Of a stretch of 64,000 nt of DNA, positions 54,175-63,731 are shown in pieces. The first letter of the stretch is position 1; every line of letters begins with the position of its first letter. This DNA is from Flavobacterium frigoritolerans (lineage in GTDB: Bacteria > Bacteroidota > Bacteroidia > Flavobacteriales > Flavobacteriaceae): NCBI RefSeq assembly GCF_025847275.1, contig NZ_JAOZEV010000005.1, positions 273,452 to 337,451 of the forward strand, written 5' to 3'. The position numbers and the translations under genes were made by a program. Below the pieces are notes generated by a model. It did not search any database. It was given only the letters and a program-made list of their open reading frames with translations, and was not told the DNA's origin.

Positions 54175-54210
54175 AATCTTTATTGTTTTAAAGGAAAACA
54201 ATAAAGGATT
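54175..54210 (-). other. Hairpin in the nuoH-nuoI gap
   Basis: A stem of about 15 pairs with one bulge (54175-54189 with 54195-54210) and no T run on the minus strand, so it is more likely an mRNA-processing or stability element than a terminator. It sits in the longest gap inside the nuo operon. Confidence 0.45.
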
Positions 54211-54243
54211 TTCACTTTTATCAGGGCTAGGTATTTCCGTTTA

Positions 54244-55296
54244 TTAAAACCCTAAATAAGCTGCAATTTCACCTCTTAACATCACAACACCTGTAATCAT
54301 GATATTGATGATAGAAAGCGGAATTAATATTTTCCAACCCAAATGCATCAATTGGTCATATCTGAATCTTGGAATAGTCCAACGAACCCACATATAGAAA
54401 AATATGAAAAAGCATATTTTAGCAAATAAAACTACCATTCCTAAAACGTTAGCTGGATTTACACCTGCATTCTCCACCATCCATTGCATCCCAGGATAGT
54501 TATAACCACCAAAGAATAATACAGAAATAATAGTAGCAGAGATAAACATATTTGCATATTCAGCAAATAAATAGAATCCCATTTTCATCGAAGAATACTC
54601 CGTATGATATCCACCAACTAATTCCGTTTCACATTCTGCTAAGTCAAAAGGAGTTCTGTTTGTTTCAGCAAAAGCACAAATAAGGAAAATCAAGAAAGAT
54701 AAAGGTTGGTAAAATACGTTCCAGTTCATTTCGGCTTGTTGCATAGAGATTTCTCTTAAGCTTAAACTACCAGTCATCATTAACAAAGCAATCATGGATA
54801 AACCCATTGCAATTTCATATGAAACCATTTGCGAAGCAGCACGAACCGCTCCCATCAATGAGAATTTACTGTTAGATGCCCATCCACCAATCATGATACC
54901 ATAAACTCCAACAGAAACAACTCCGAAGAAATATAATAATCCAATGTTGATATCTGTAGCTTGTAATAAAATATCTCTGCCAAATAAGTGTAACTTATCT
55001 CCCCAAGGAATTACGGCACTTGTCATTAAAGCAGTACTCATGGCAATTGCAGGGCCTACTACAAATAAAAATTTGTTTGGTGTATTAGGGATAAATTCTT
55101 CTTTCGAGAATAACTTCATACCATCTGCAAGAGGTTGTAATAATCCACCCCAACCAGCACGGTTTGGTCCAACACGATCTTGTAAGTAAGCTGCAACTTT
55201 ACGTTCAGCCCAAGTAGAATACATCGCCATAATCATAGTTACAGCAAAAACCACAAGAATTACAACACTTTTTTCTATTATAAATGTACTATCCAT
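54244..55296 (-). CDS. nuoH: NADH-quinone oxidoreductase subunit H
   Basis: A 350-residue membrane subunit with eight transmembrane helices that forms the quinone-binding chamber with NuoB and NuoD. Hallmarks are AERKVAAYLQDRVGPNRAGWGGLLQPLADGMKL near the N terminus, EIAMGLSMI and AFAETNRTPFDLAECETELVGGYHTEYS. It begins 2 bases after the nuoG stop. Confidence 0.97.
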   Translation of the reverse strand: MDSTFIIEKSVVILVVFAVTMIMAMYSTWAERKVAAYLQDRVGPNRAGWGGLLQPLADGMKLFSKEEFIPNTPNKFLFVVGPAIAMSTALMTSAVIPWGDKLHLFGRDILLQATDINIGLLYFFGVVSVGVYGIMIGGWASNSKFSLMGAVRAASQMVSYEIAMGLSMIALLMMTGSLSLREISMQQAEMNWNVFYQPLSFLIFLICAFAETNRTPFDLAECETELVGGYHTEYSSMKMGFYLFAEYANMFISATIISVLFFGGYNYPGMQWMVENAGVNPANVLGMVVLFAKICFFIFFYMWVRWTIPRFRYDQLMHLGWKILIPLSIINIMITGVVMLRGEIAAYLGF

Positions 55297-55298
55297 TT

Positions 55299-56330
55299 CT
55301 AAGAGTTTTTGTCGTTATTGGTTAATGGAATTTGAGCCATACTAATTTTTTTACGGTCTTCATCTCTACCTAAAAGAATATTCTTTTCAGTATCGATTTC
55401 TACTTTTTCTAACTTACGAGTATAGTTATTTTGGTTGATAACTGAATCTTTCTCAAACTCTCTTGGTCCTTCAATAGTCCAGTCAGCAACGTTTTTGTGG
55501 TCAAAACGACAACTATTACAAATAAACTCTTCTACTTCATGGTAAACATCTTTACGGCCAGTAACACGTTGTATTTCGCCACCAAACATCCAAACAGTTG
55601 TTTTACCACAACATCCAGGAGTAGTACATTCTCTGTGTGCATTATAAGGCTTATTAAACCAAACTCTTGATTTAAAACGGAACGTTTTATCAGTCAAAGC
55701 TCCAACAGGGCATACATCGATCATGTTTCCAGAGAACTCATTATCGATTGCTTTAGAGATACCAGTCGAAATATTAGCGTGATCACCACGATCTAATACT
55801 CCGTGAACTCTATTATCTGTCAATTGATCTGCAACTTGTACACATCTCTGACATAAGATACAACGGTTCATGTGCAATTGTATATGCGGACCGATATCTT
55901 CTGGTTCAAAAGTTCTTTTTTCTTCAATAAAACGTGATTTCGGATTTCCGTGCTCAAAACTTAAATTTTGAAGATCACATTCACCAGCCTGATCACAAAT
56001 AGGGCAATCTAAAGGGTGGTTAATCAATAAAAATTCTGTTACTGATTTACGTGCTTCAGTTACTCTGTCAGAAGATTTGCTGTTTACTTCCATACCATCC
56101 ATACATCCTGTTACACAAGATGCCATCAATTTTGGCATTGGTCTTGGGTCAGCTTCACTTCCTTTCGATACTTCAACTAAACAACAACGGCATTTTCCTC
56201 CGCTACCTTTTAATTTTGAGTAATAGCACATGGCAGGCGGAACTAAATCTCCACCAATCATACGTGCAGCCTGTAGGATTGTTGTCCCTGGCTCTACGTC
56301 TATACTTTGACCGTCTATGGTTACTTTCAT
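55299..56330 (-). CDS. nuoG: NADH-quinone oxidoreductase subunit G, short form
   Basis: 343 residues. An N-terminal [2Fe-2S] domain (CYYSKLKGSGGKCRCC ... C) is followed by the HPLDCPICDQAGECDLQ region, the tetranuclear CILCQRCVQV ligand set with a later DVCPVGAL, and the start of an NuoG Fe4S4 domain (CTTPGCCG ... CNSCRFD). It stops there: the molybdopterin-oxidoreductase-like C-terminal domain of E. coli NuoG (about 900 residues) is missing. The same short form is, to my knowledge, usual in Bacteroidota, so this is not a local truncation. It carries electrons from NuoF toward NuoI. Confidence 0.92.
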   Translation of the reverse strand: MKVTIDGQSIDVEPGTTILQAARMIGGDLVPPAMCYYSKLKGSGGKCRCCLVEVSKGSEADPRPMPKLMASCVTGCMDGMEVNSKSSDRVTEARKSVTEFLLINHPLDCPICDQAGECDLQNLSFEHGNPKSRFIEEKRTFEPEDIGPHIQLHMNRCILCQRCVQVADQLTDNRVHGVLDRGDHANISTGISKAIDNEFSGNMIDVCPVGALTDKTFRFKSRVWFNKPYNAHRECTTPGCCGKTTVWMFGGEIQRVTGRKDVYHEVEEFICNSCRFDHKNVADWTIEGPREFEKDSVINQNNYTRKLEKVEIDTEKNILLGRDEDRKKISMAQIPLTNNDKNS

Positions 56331-56407
56331 CTCTATATTTTGTTATTTTAGTTTAAGGTTTAAAGTTTCAAGTTGTTGAACTTTAAACTAAAAAGCTTTA
56401 AACTAAT
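56331..56407. other. nuoF-nuoG spacer with TTTAAACT-type words
   Basis: A 77-base non-coding spacer built of repeated and inverted TTTAAAGTTT/AACTTTAAACT words. It could fold weakly in the mRNA; no promoter was seen. Confidence 0.4.
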
Positions 56408-57775
56408 TTAAACTGTTTGTTTTGTTACTAAATGTTTCACTTGCGAAAAAGGTTCAGCAACAAAATGCTCTCTGTTTTTTATCTTTTCTGGGAAACGAAC
56501 GTGGTATTCAAATTCATCTCTAAAATGACGAATAGCTGCTGCTACAGGCCAAGATGCTGCATCTCCAAGTGGGCAAATCGTATTTCCTTCGATTTTACTT
56601 TGGATGCTCCATAATAATTCGATATCCTCTTCACGGCCTTGACCGTTTTCGATTCTCCACAATATTTTTTCTAACCAGCCTGTACCTTCACGACAAGGAG
56701 TACATTGTCCGCAAGATTCGTGATGGTAAAAACGTGCAAAGTTCCATGTATTTCTTACGATACAAGCAGTGTCGTTGTACACGATAAATCCTCCAGAACC
56801 TAACATCGATCCAGTAGCAAAACCACCATCACTTAAAGATTCGTAAGTCATTAAACGATCTTCACCATTTGCAGTTTTAAAAATTAATTCAGCAGGTAAA
56901 ATTGGCACTGAAGAACCTCCAGGAACAAATGCTTTCAAAGGTCTGCTAGAAGACATTCCGCCTAAGTATTCATCAGAATTCATAAATTCATCAACACTTA
57001 AACCTAATTCAATTTCGTAAACTCCAGGATTTTTAACGTGTCCAGAAGCAGAGATTAATTTAGTTCCAGTAGAACGGCCTACACCAATTTTGGCATAATC
57101 ATCACCAGAGTTGTTGATAATCCATGGCACAGTGGCAATAGTTTCAACATTGTTTACTACGGTTGGGTTAGCCCAAAGTCCAGAAACAGCAGGGAATGGT
57201 GGTTTAATACGCGGATTTCCTCTTTTTCCTTCCAATGACTCAATAAGTGCAGTTTCTTCACCACAAATATAAGCACCGGCTCCACAGTGAACGTGTAGTT
57301 CTAGATCATATCCTGATCCTAATATATTTTTCCCCAAAAATCCAGCAGCTTTCGCTTCGGCAATGGCTCTTTCTAATATTTTGTAAACCCACATATATTC
57401 TCCACGAATATAGATATATGATAGGTTAGCGCCTAAGGCAAAACTTGAAGTAATCATCCCTTCAATCAATAAGTGAGGAATGAATTCCATCAAATAACGA
57501 TCCTTGAAAGTACCTGGCTCAGATTCGTCGGCGTTGCAAACTAAATGTCTTGGTTTTCCTGATTTTTTATCAATAAAACTCCATTTCATTCCCGCGGGGA
57601 AACCTGCACCACCACGACCACGAAGACCTGATTTTTTTACTTCTTCAACAACTTCGTCTGGTGTTAGCGTTTTTATAGCTTTTTCTACAGATGCATAACC
57701 ACCATTTTTGCGGTATACTTCGTAGGTTTTAATACCAGGAATATTGATTTTATCTAATAATATTTTCTGTGACAT
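56408..57775 (-). CDS. nuoF: NADH-quinone oxidoreductase subunit F
   Basis: A 455-residue NADH- and FMN-binding subunit. GLRGRGGAGFPAGMKW is the FMN/NADH glycine-rich loop, CNADESEPGTFKDR and GAYICGEETALIESLEG are the classic NuoF motifs, and ESCGQCTPCREG with a later cysteine (NTICPLGDA) bind cluster N3. It accepts hydride from NADH. It starts 1 base after the nuoE stop. Confidence 0.97.
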   Translation of the reverse strand: MSQKILLDKINIPGIKTYEVYRKNGGYASVEKAIKTLTPDEVVEEVKKSGLRGRGGAGFPAGMKWSFIDKKSGKPRHLVCNADESEPGTFKDRYLMEFIPHLLIEGMITSSFALGANLSYIYIRGEYMWVYKILERAIAEAKAAGFLGKNILGSGYDLELHVHCGAGAYICGEETALIESLEGKRGNPRIKPPFPAVSGLWANPTVVNNVETIATVPWIINNSGDDYAKIGVGRSTGTKLISASGHVKNPGVYEIELGLSVDEFMNSDEYLGGMSSSRPLKAFVPGGSSVPILPAELIFKTANGEDRLMTYESLSDGGFATGSMLGSGGFIVYNDTACIVRNTWNFARFYHHESCGQCTPCREGTGWLEKILWRIENGQGREEDIELLWSIQSKIEGNTICPLGDAASWPVAAAIRHFRDEFEYHVRFPEKIKNREHFVAEPFSQVKHLVTKQTV

Positions 57776-57776
57776 A

Positions 57777-58307
57777 TTATTTATCGTGTAATATTATTTT
57801 ATTATCCTTGCAATCAGCGATTAACTGATCAATTTTTTCTTCGGTAAGTTTTTCTTTGTAGAAATCACCTAACTGCATCATTGGAGCATATCCACAAGCA
57901 CCTAAGCATTCTACACCAGCAATGCTGAACATACCGTCAGGAGTTGTTTCACCCATTTTGATACCTAATTTCTCAGATGTATAATCCATTAAATTTTCGG
58001 CACCACTTAAACAACAACAAGAAGTTTGGCAAAATTCAAACATGTATTTACCCATTGGTTTTTGGTTGTACATAGTGTAGAAAGTTACTACCTCATAAAC
58101 CTCAATTGGCTTTATATGTAAAATTTCGGCAACCTTATCCTGTAACTCTATACTTAGCCAATTTTCATGGGCGTCTTGTACTTCGTGTAAAACAGGCAAT
58201 AATGCCGATTTTCTTTTGTCTTCAGGATAATGACTGATTAGTTCATTGATGCGGTTCATCAATGCCTCAGTCATATTTATTTCTTGTTTGTAATGTGTTC
58301 TTTCCAT
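57777..58307 (-). CDS. nuoE: NADH-quinone oxidoreductase subunit E
   Basis: 176 residues with a thioredoxin-like [2Fe-2S] domain. Cluster N1a ligands are in CQTSCCCLSG and ECLGACGYAP. The helical N-terminal part contains SALLPVLHEVQDAHENWL. The ATG at 58307 is used because MERTHYKQEINMTEA is the usual flavobacterial N terminus; an internal ATG 33 bases later is possible. A 50-base spacer separates it from nuoD. Confidence 0.94.
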   Translation of the reverse strand: MERTHYKQEINMTEALMNRINELISHYPEDKRKSALLPVLHEVQDAHENWLSIELQDKVAEILHIKPIEVYEVVTFYTMYNQKPMGKYMFEFCQTSCCCLSGAENLMDYTSEKLGIKMGETTPDGMFSIAGVECLGACGYAPMMQLGDFYKEKLTEEKIDQLIADCKDNKIILHDK

Positions 58308-58357
58308 TTTATTTTAAATCTGAAATCAAAAATCGTTATTCTACAATCTGAAATCTT

Positions 58358-59596
58358 TTAAGCGTCTAACTCTCCAGCGATAACATTTAAACTTGATAAT
58401 ATTACAATGGCATCCGATAACATAGCTCCTTTAATCATTTCAGGATAAGCTTGGTAATATATAAAGCAAGGTCTTCTAAAATGCAATCTGTATGGAGTTC
58501 TACTTCCGTCGGTTACCAGGTAAAAACCTAATTCGCCATTCCCGCCTTCAACCGCATGGTATATTTCGGCAACAGGAACTGGAACTTCTCCCATAACAAT
58601 CTTAAAGTGATATATTAAAGATTCCATATTAGTGTATACATCTTCTTTTGGAGGAAGATAATAATCAGGAACTTCAGCATGGAAAACATTTCCTTCAGGC
58701 ATTTTATCTAATGCTTGACGAATAATGCTTAAACTTTCCCAAACTTCTGCATTACGAACGCAGAAACGATCGTAAGTATCTCCAGATTTTCCAACAGGAA
58801 CTATAAAGTCAAAATCTTCGTAAGATGAATAGGGTTGTGCAACACGAATGTCGTAATCAACACCACTAGCACGTAAGTTTGGTCCTGTAAAACCGTAAGC
58901 CATAGCTCTATCGGCACTTATTGGTCCAACATTAACCGTTCTGTCAATGAAAATTCTGTTTCTTTCAAATAAGCTTTCGAATTCTTTCCATGCAACTGGA
59001 AATTCTTCTAAGAAAGTTTCGATTTTTTGAAAAGCGGCCTCAGACCAATCTCTTTCAAATCCACCGATTCTTCCCATATTTGTAGTTAAACGAGCTCCAC
59101 AAATTTCTTCATAGATTTCGTATATTTTTTCTCTAAATTGAAAAACGTAAAGGAAACCTGTGTACGCACCTGTATCTACACCAAGAATTGAATTACAGAT
59201 GATATGATCCGTAATCCTTGCCAATTCCATTACGATAACTCTTAAGTATTGAACACGTTTAGGTATTTCAATATCCAAAAGTTTTTCTAGAGTCATCCAC
59301 CATCCCATATTGTTGATAGGAGAGGAGCAATAGTTCATTCGGTCTGTAAGAGGAGTGATTTGATAAAAAGGACGATTTTCGGCAATTTTTTCGAATGCTC
59401 TGTGGATGTAACCAATAGTTGTTTCAGCCTCAAGAATTCTTTCACCGTCCATTAATAGTACGTTTTGAAAAATACCGTGTGTAGCTGGGTGTGTTGGCCC
59501 TAAGTTCAGAACAGAAAGTTCACTTCCTTCGTCGTTTAGTTTCTGTTCGATTATTTTAGCATAGCGATGCTCTGGTGGTAATAATAGTTCTGACAT
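58358..59596 (-). CDS. nuoD: NADH-quinone oxidoreductase subunit D
   Basis: A 412-residue quinone-binding subunit related to [NiFe] hydrogenase large subunits but without nickel ligands. Recognisable: NLGPTHPATHGIFQN (quinone-site histidine), GYIHRAFEKIAENRPF, LTDRMNYCSSPINN, ELARITDHI and the terminal FVIVLSSLNVIAGELDA-like end. It is separate from NuoC here, unlike the fused NuoCD of E. coli. Confidence 0.96.
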   Translation of the reverse strand: MSELLLPPEHRYAKIIEQKLNDEGSELSVLNLGPTHPATHGIFQNVLLMDGERILEAETTIGYIHRAFEKIAENRPFYQITPLTDRMNYCSSPINNMGWWMTLEKLLDIEIPKRVQYLRVIVMELARITDHIICNSILGVDTGAYTGFLYVFQFREKIYEIYEEICGARLTTNMGRIGGFERDWSEAAFQKIETFLEEFPVAWKEFESLFERNRIFIDRTVNVGPISADRAMAYGFTGPNLRASGVDYDIRVAQPYSSYEDFDFIVPVGKSGDTYDRFCVRNAEVWESLSIIRQALDKMPEGNVFHAEVPDYYLPPKEDVYTNMESLIYHFKIVMGEVPVPVAEIYHAVEGGNGELGFYLVTDGSRTPYRLHFRRPCFIYYQAYPEMIKGAMLSDAIVILSSLNVIAGELDA

Positions 59597-59628
59597 TTAT
59601 TTAATGTGAAAAATTATATGATTTTGTC

Positions 59629-60150
59629 TTAGAAATTTGTTGTTGTTCTTCCAAAGAACCTGTCGTCTTTATCTGTTCTTCCACTGTCTTCCAAAGGAAA
59701 CTCTTTACGCATAGGAAATGAAATCATTTCATCCATGTTCAAGATACGTTTCAATTGTGGGTGACCGATGAAATTTACGCCATAAAAATCATACGTTTCT
59801 CTTTCCATCCAGTTTGAACACAAGAAAATGTTTGATATGGTTTTTATTTCTGGCTTTTCACCATTAATAAAGGCTTTTATTTTTATTCTTTTGTTCTCAT
59901 ACCAGTTATGCAAATGATATACTATTGCAAATTGATGATCAACGTCATTATCAGGGTAATGAATACCACATAAATCGGTTAAAAAATGAAAACGTAATAT
60001 CGGGTCATTTTTCAAAAAAAGAATTACAGCTGTAATTTTTTCAGAATCAACTTCTAATGAAAAAATATCTCTTTCTTGATTGAAATTGAAAACACTTTCT
60101 CCAAATGTTTCAATTAATTTATCTTGAATTTCTATTGTCTCTAATGCCAT
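59629..60150 (-). CDS. nuoC: NADH-quinone oxidoreductase subunit C
   Basis: A 173-residue 30-kDa-type subunit. The family core NWMERETYDFYGVNFIGHPQLKRILN and the C-terminal PMRKEFPLEDSGR are clear. It is structural, bracing NuoD and NuoB in the peripheral arm. It lies 4 bases after nuoB. Confidence 0.95.
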   Translation of the reverse strand: MALETIEIQDKLIETFGESVFNFNQERDIFSLEVDSEKITAVILFLKNDPILRFHFLTDLCGIHYPDNDVDHQFAIVYHLHNWYENKRIKIKAFINGEKPEIKTISNIFLCSNWMERETYDFYGVNFIGHPQLKRILNMDEMISFPMRKEFPLEDSGRTDKDDRFFGRTTTNF

Positions 60151-60154
60151 TTTG

Positions 60155-60703
60155 TTATTGAATGTTATATGAAGCCAATAATTCTTGGTACTCAGGTGAG
60201 CTACGTCTTCTTACAGACTCGCTTTTTACTAATTCTTGTAATTTCATTACACCATCAAGAATTTGTTCTGGTCTTGGCGGGCAACCCGGAACATAAACAT
60301 CAACAGGTATTATTTTGTCAATTCCTTGTAGAACTGAATAAGTATCAAAAATACCTCCAGATGATGCGCAAGCACCTACGGCAATAACCCAACGAGGCTC
60401 TGCCATTTGTTCGTAAACCTGACGTAAAACAGGGCCCATTTTTTTAGAAATAGTTCCCATTACCATTAACATATCAGCTTGACGAGGAGAAAAACTCACA
60501 CGCTCAGAACCAAATCGTGCTATATCGTAATGCGAAGCCATTGTTGCCATGAATTCGATACCACAACATGATGTTGCAAATGGTAAAGGCCATAATGAAT
60601 TGGCTCTTGCTAAACCTACAACATCGTTAAGTTTTGTAGCGAAGAAACCCTCTCCTGTGACTCCTTCTGGCGGGGCAACCATATTTATATTTGAATCGCT
60701 CAT
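60155..60703 (-). CDS. nuoB: NADH-quinone oxidoreductase subunit B
   Basis: 182 residues. It binds the terminal cluster N2 with C46 and C47 ([11 protein letters not shown]), the cysteine of VGACASSGG and that of [12 protein letters not shown], and hands electrons to quinone at the NuoD/NuoH interface. A 149-base non-coding spacer rich in TCTAAAATC words separates it from nuoA. Confidence 0.97.
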   Translation of the reverse strand: MSDSNINMVAPPEGVTGEGFFATKLNDVVGLARANSLWPLPFATSCCGIEFMATMASHYDIARFGSERVSFSPRQADMLMVMGTISKKMGPVLRQVYEQMAEPRWVIAVGACASSGGIFDTYSVLQGIDKIIPVDVYVPGCPPRPEQILDGVMKLQELVKSESVRRRSSPEYQELLASYNIQ

Positions 60704-60852
60704 TTTTATCTTAGATTTCTGATTTCTAATTTTAGATTTTTTGAAATCGTAAAACGTGAAATCAATTTTTTTAAATCAATTGTATTAATTCAAGGGTTTT
60801 AAATTTTAAACTGTAATTATAAAATCACTAATCTAAAATCTAAAATCTCTTT
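60704..60852. repeat. nuoA-nuoB spacer with TCTAAAATC heptamer words
   Basis: It contains direct TCTAAAATCTAAAATCT words at the right end and related TTAGATTTCTGATTTCTAA words, partly inverted, at the left. Similar AATCTGAAATC words lie in the nuoD-nuoE gap (58308-58357). Such low-complexity spacers are typical of flavobacterial operons. Confidence 0.45.
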
Positions 60853-61218
60853 TTATTCCCACTCTAGGGCTTTCTTTTTGATAATGTAGAAAAAGCCTAC
60901 TAGAAGAAGCGACATGAATATTAGCATTTTTAGCATTCCTTCCATACCTAGTTCTTTAAAGTTTGCTGCCCATGGGTAAAGGAAAATAACCTCAACATCG
61001 AACAATACAAACAAGATGGCAACCAAGAAGTATTTTACTGAAAATGGTACACGGGCATTACCAATAGATTCGACACCACACTCAAAGTTTTTGTCTTTGC
61101 TGGCAGAAGCTCTTTTTGGACCTAATTTTCCAGAAATGATAATGGTTCCTACTACAAAACCAACAGCTAAAATAAGCTGCATTAAAATTGGAATATAATT
61201 TACTTGATCTGAATGCAT
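60853..61218 (-). CDS. nuoA: NADH-quinone oxidoreductase subunit A
   Basis: A 121-residue membrane subunit with three transmembrane helices. Conserved KNFECGVESIGNARVPFSVKYFLVAILFVLFDVEVIFLYPWA includes the loop that links the quinone site to the membrane arm. It is the first gene of the operon, with a consensus promoter 33 bases upstream. Confidence 0.96.
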   Translation of the reverse strand: MHSDQVNYIPILMQLILAVGFVVGTIIISGKLGPKRASASKDKNFECGVESIGNARVPFSVKYFLVAILFVLFDVEVIFLYPWAANFKELGMEGMLKMLIFMSLLLVGFFYIIKKKALEWE

Positions 61219-61250
61219 AATTTAAGGATTTTTTGCTTAAAAATAAGTCA

Positions 61251-61281
61251 CAAAGATAGCCTTCAAGTATGTAAATCACAA
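61251..61281 (-). promoter_or_regulatory. nuo operon promoter
   Basis: On the minus strand, TTG (61281-61279), a 20-base spacer and TATCTTTG (61258-61251) give a full Bacteroidota -33/-7 match. The leader is about 25 bases. It is the best promoter match in the window. Confidence 0.65.
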
Positions 61282-61389
61282 GCTAAAAAATGATTTAAGT
61301 AGGTTTTGAAATGTAGTAATAGTGTAATTTTTATTGATTATAAATAAGATTTCTAATTTTATGATTTTTTTAAGAAATAGACGTAAAAA

Positions 61390-61421
61390 AAAAGCGTTTC
61401 GAAATTAATCGAAACGCTTTT
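61390..61421 (-). terminator. Terminator after the cold-shock gene
   Basis: A perfect 13-bp stem (61390-61402 with 61409-61421), a 6-base loop and a T run on the minus strand, 44 bases after the stop codon. Confidence 0.85.
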
Positions 61422-61464
61422 AAGCATTCGGTGGCAAAAAAAATAAATTGCTATATTTTTATGC

Positions 61465-61659
61465 TTAGATTACTGCAACTTTAGCAGCAACTTTACCTTT
61501 TCTTCCTTCTTCTTCTTCGTAGCTAACTCTGTCACCTTCGCGTAATTCTTCCGCGTTGATTCCTGATGCATGAACGAAAATGTCTTTTCCTGTTTCTTCG
61601 TCTGTAATGAACCCGTAACCTTTAGACTCATTGAAAAATTTAACTGTACCTGTACGCAT
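61465..61659 (-). CDS. Cold-shock domain RNA chaperone
   Basis: A 64-residue protein consisting of one cold-shock domain. RNP1 is KGYGFI and RNP2 is DIFVHAS, with the usual TGTVKFFN start. It binds single-stranded RNA/DNA and prevents secondary structure. The acidic EEEEGRKGK loop is typical of Bacteroidota members. The leader is short (about 23 bases), so the long thermosensing 5' UTR of E. coli cspA is absent. It has its own promoter and terminator. Confidence 0.95.
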   Translation of the reverse strand: MRTGTVKFFNESKGYGFITDEETGKDIFVHASGINAEELREGDRVSYEEEEGRKGKVAAKVAVI

Positions 61660-61688
61660 TGTAATAGTAATAATAATTTATAATGAGG

Positions 61689-61725
61689 CAAATGTAAGAT
61701 ATAAAATAATACAAAAGACAACAAA
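61689..61725 (-). promoter_or_regulatory. Promoter of the cold-shock gene
   Basis: On the minus strand, TTTGTTG (61725-61719) lies 22 bases before TACATTTG (61696-61689), close to the Bacteroidota consensus. Confidence 0.55.
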
Positions 61726-61771
61726 CTGTTAATTTTTTAGAAAAAATATTGATTTACAGTGTATTCGCTCG

Positions 61772-63529
61772 TTATATTGCGTCAATTTTGATATGTAATT
61801 CCTTTAATTGTAAAGCATCTATAGGAGCAGGAGCATCAATCATAACATCACGACCCGAATTGTTTTTAGGGAATGCTATAAAATCTCTAATTGTCTCTTG
61901 TCCACCTAGTATAGCTACTAATCTGTCTAATCCAAAAGCCAATCCTCCGTGTGGTGGAGCTCCAAATTGGAATGCGTCCATCAAAAATCCAAATTGTGCT
62001 TTAGCCTCATCTTCAGTAAATCCAAGATATTTAAACATTAACTGCTGTGTTGCTTTGTCGTGAATACGAATAGAACCTCCTCCGATTTCATTTCCGTTTA
62101 GCACCATATCATATGCATTAGCACGAACTTTTCCAGGCTCAGTTTCTAATAATTGCATATCTTCTGGTTTAGGAGATGTAAACGGGTGGTGCATTGCATG
62201 GTAACGACCAGTTTCTTCGTCTAATTCCAATAATGGAAAATCAACTACCCATAGTGGAGCAAATTCTTCTGGTTTACGCAAACCTAAACGAGTTGCTAAT
62301 TCCATACGTAAAGCACTTAACTGAGTACGTGTTTTATTGGCTGGACCAGAAAGAACAAAAATCATATCGCCAGGTTTTGCTCCTGTAACTTTTGCCCAAT
62401 TGGTTAAATCTTCTTGGTCGTAAAATTTATCTACAGATGATTTGTACGTTCCATCGTCATTACATTTAGCATACACCATTCCAGATGCACCAACTTGTGG
62501 ACGTTTAACCCAGTCAATCAATCCGTCGATTTCTTTACGGGTATAATTTCCTGCGCCAGGAACTGCAATACCAACTACTAATTCGGCAGCATTAAATACT
62601 GGGAATTCTTTGTGTTGTGCAAATTCGTTTAATTCTCCAAATTCCATTCCGAAACGAATGTCCGGTTTATCATTTCCGTATGTTTTCATAGCATAGTCGT
62701 AGGTAATTCTTGGGAATTTATCTACTTCTACACCTTTTATTTCTTTTAGTAAATGTCTTGTCAATCCTTCAAAAACATTTAAAATGTCTTCTTGCTCTAC
62801 GAATGCCATTTCGCAATCGATTTGTGTAAACTCTGGCTGACGGTCTGCACGCAAATCTTCATCACGGAAACATTTTACAATCTGGAAGTATTTATCCATT
62901 CCTCCAACCATCAATAATTGTTTGAAAGTTTGTGGTGATTGTGGTAAAGCATAAAATTGTCCTTCGTTCATACGACTTGGTACAACGAAATCTCTTGCTC
63001 CTTCTGGAGTCGATTTTATTAAATATGGAGTTTCAACTTCGCAGAAATCTAGGTCAGATAAATATTTACGAACTTCCATTGCCACTTTGTGACGGAACAG
63101 TAAGCTATTTTTTACTGGATTACGACGAATATCAAGGTAACGATATTTCATTCGGATATCTTCTCCACCATCAGTTTCATCTTCAATTGTAAATGGAGGT
63201 GTCAATGCAGCATTAAGAACAGTTAATTCGGTAACTAAAATTTCTATGTCACCAGTAATCATGTTTTTGTTTTTATTCTTGTCTTCACGCTCAATAACCG
63301 TTCCTTTAACTTGAATAACAAATTCTCTTCCCAGCGTTTTTGCTGCTTCAAAAACGGTTTTATCACTACGACTTTCGTCAAAAATAAGTTGTGTGATTCC
63401 ATAACGGTCACGTAAATCGACCCAATTCATAAATCCCTTATCACGCGATTTCTGAACCCAGCCCGCTAGTGTAACTTCTGTATTAATATGTGAGGCGTTT
63501 AATTCGCCACAATTATGACTTCTATACAT
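61772..63529 (-). CDS. aspS: Aspartate--tRNA ligase
   Basis: 585 residues from the ATG at 63529, a class II synthetase of the bacterial type. In order: OB-fold anticodon domain ([23 protein letters not shown]), motif 1 region, motif 2 [21 protein letters not shown], the bacterial GAD insertion (about residues 290-410), and motif 3 [15 protein letters not shown]. It charges tRNA-Asp, and in some bacteria tRNA-Asn too. A longer start at 63562 is rejected because the TACTTTTG box (63548-63555) would then lie inside the gene. Confidence 0.97.
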   Translation of the reverse strand: MYRSHNCGELNASHINTEVTLAGWVQKSRDKGFMNWVDLRDRYGITQLIFDESRSDKTVFEAAKTLGREFVIQVKGTVIEREDKNKNKNMITGDIEILVTELTVLNAALTPPFTIEDETDGGEDIRMKYRYLDIRRNPVKNSLLFRHKVAMEVRKYLSDLDFCEVETPYLIKSTPEGARDFVVPSRMNEGQFYALPQSPQTFKQLLMVGGMDKYFQIVKCFRDEDLRADRQPEFTQIDCEMAFVEQEDILNVFEGLTRHLLKEIKGVEVDKFPRITYDYAMKTYGNDKPDIRFGMEFGELNEFAQHKEFPVFNAAELVVGIAVPGAGNYTRKEIDGLIDWVKRPQVGASGMVYAKCNDDGTYKSSVDKFYDQEDLTNWAKVTGAKPGDMIFVLSGPANKTRTQLSALRMELATRLGLRKPEEFAPLWVVDFPLLELDEETGRYHAMHHPFTSPKPEDMQLLETEPGKVRANAYDMVLNGNEIGGGSIRIHDKATQQLMFKYLGFTEDEAKAQFGFLMDAFQFGAPPHGGLAFGLDRLVAILGGQETIRDFIAFPKNNSGRDVMIDAPAPIDALQLKELHIKIDAI

Positions 63530-63547
63530 GATCCAAATTTTAGATTG

Positions 63548-63555
63548 CAAAAGTA
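63548..63555 (-). promoter_or_regulatory. -7 box (TACTTTTG) for aspS
   Basis: It matches TAnnTTTG on the minus strand, predicting transcription from about 63542 and a 12-base leader to the ATG at 63529. Confidence 0.45.
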
Positions 63556-63731
63556 AACACAAAAATTAAATAAGTCTAGTTTTCTAATATATAATGCTGT
63601 TGTTCTTAATTATTTTTTATTTTGGTTTATTTAAATGTTTATTTTTCTCTAATTATCTTTAAGGCTAAAAGACTTATTTCCTTTAATAGTTCAATTATTC
63701 AAGATGTCTTTTAAGGTTTAGAATCCGTTTC

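Noticed and set aside
54175..54210. Terminator within the nuo operon
   Set aside because: The stem lacks a following T run on the transcribed strand, and the downstream genes are essential parts of the same complex.
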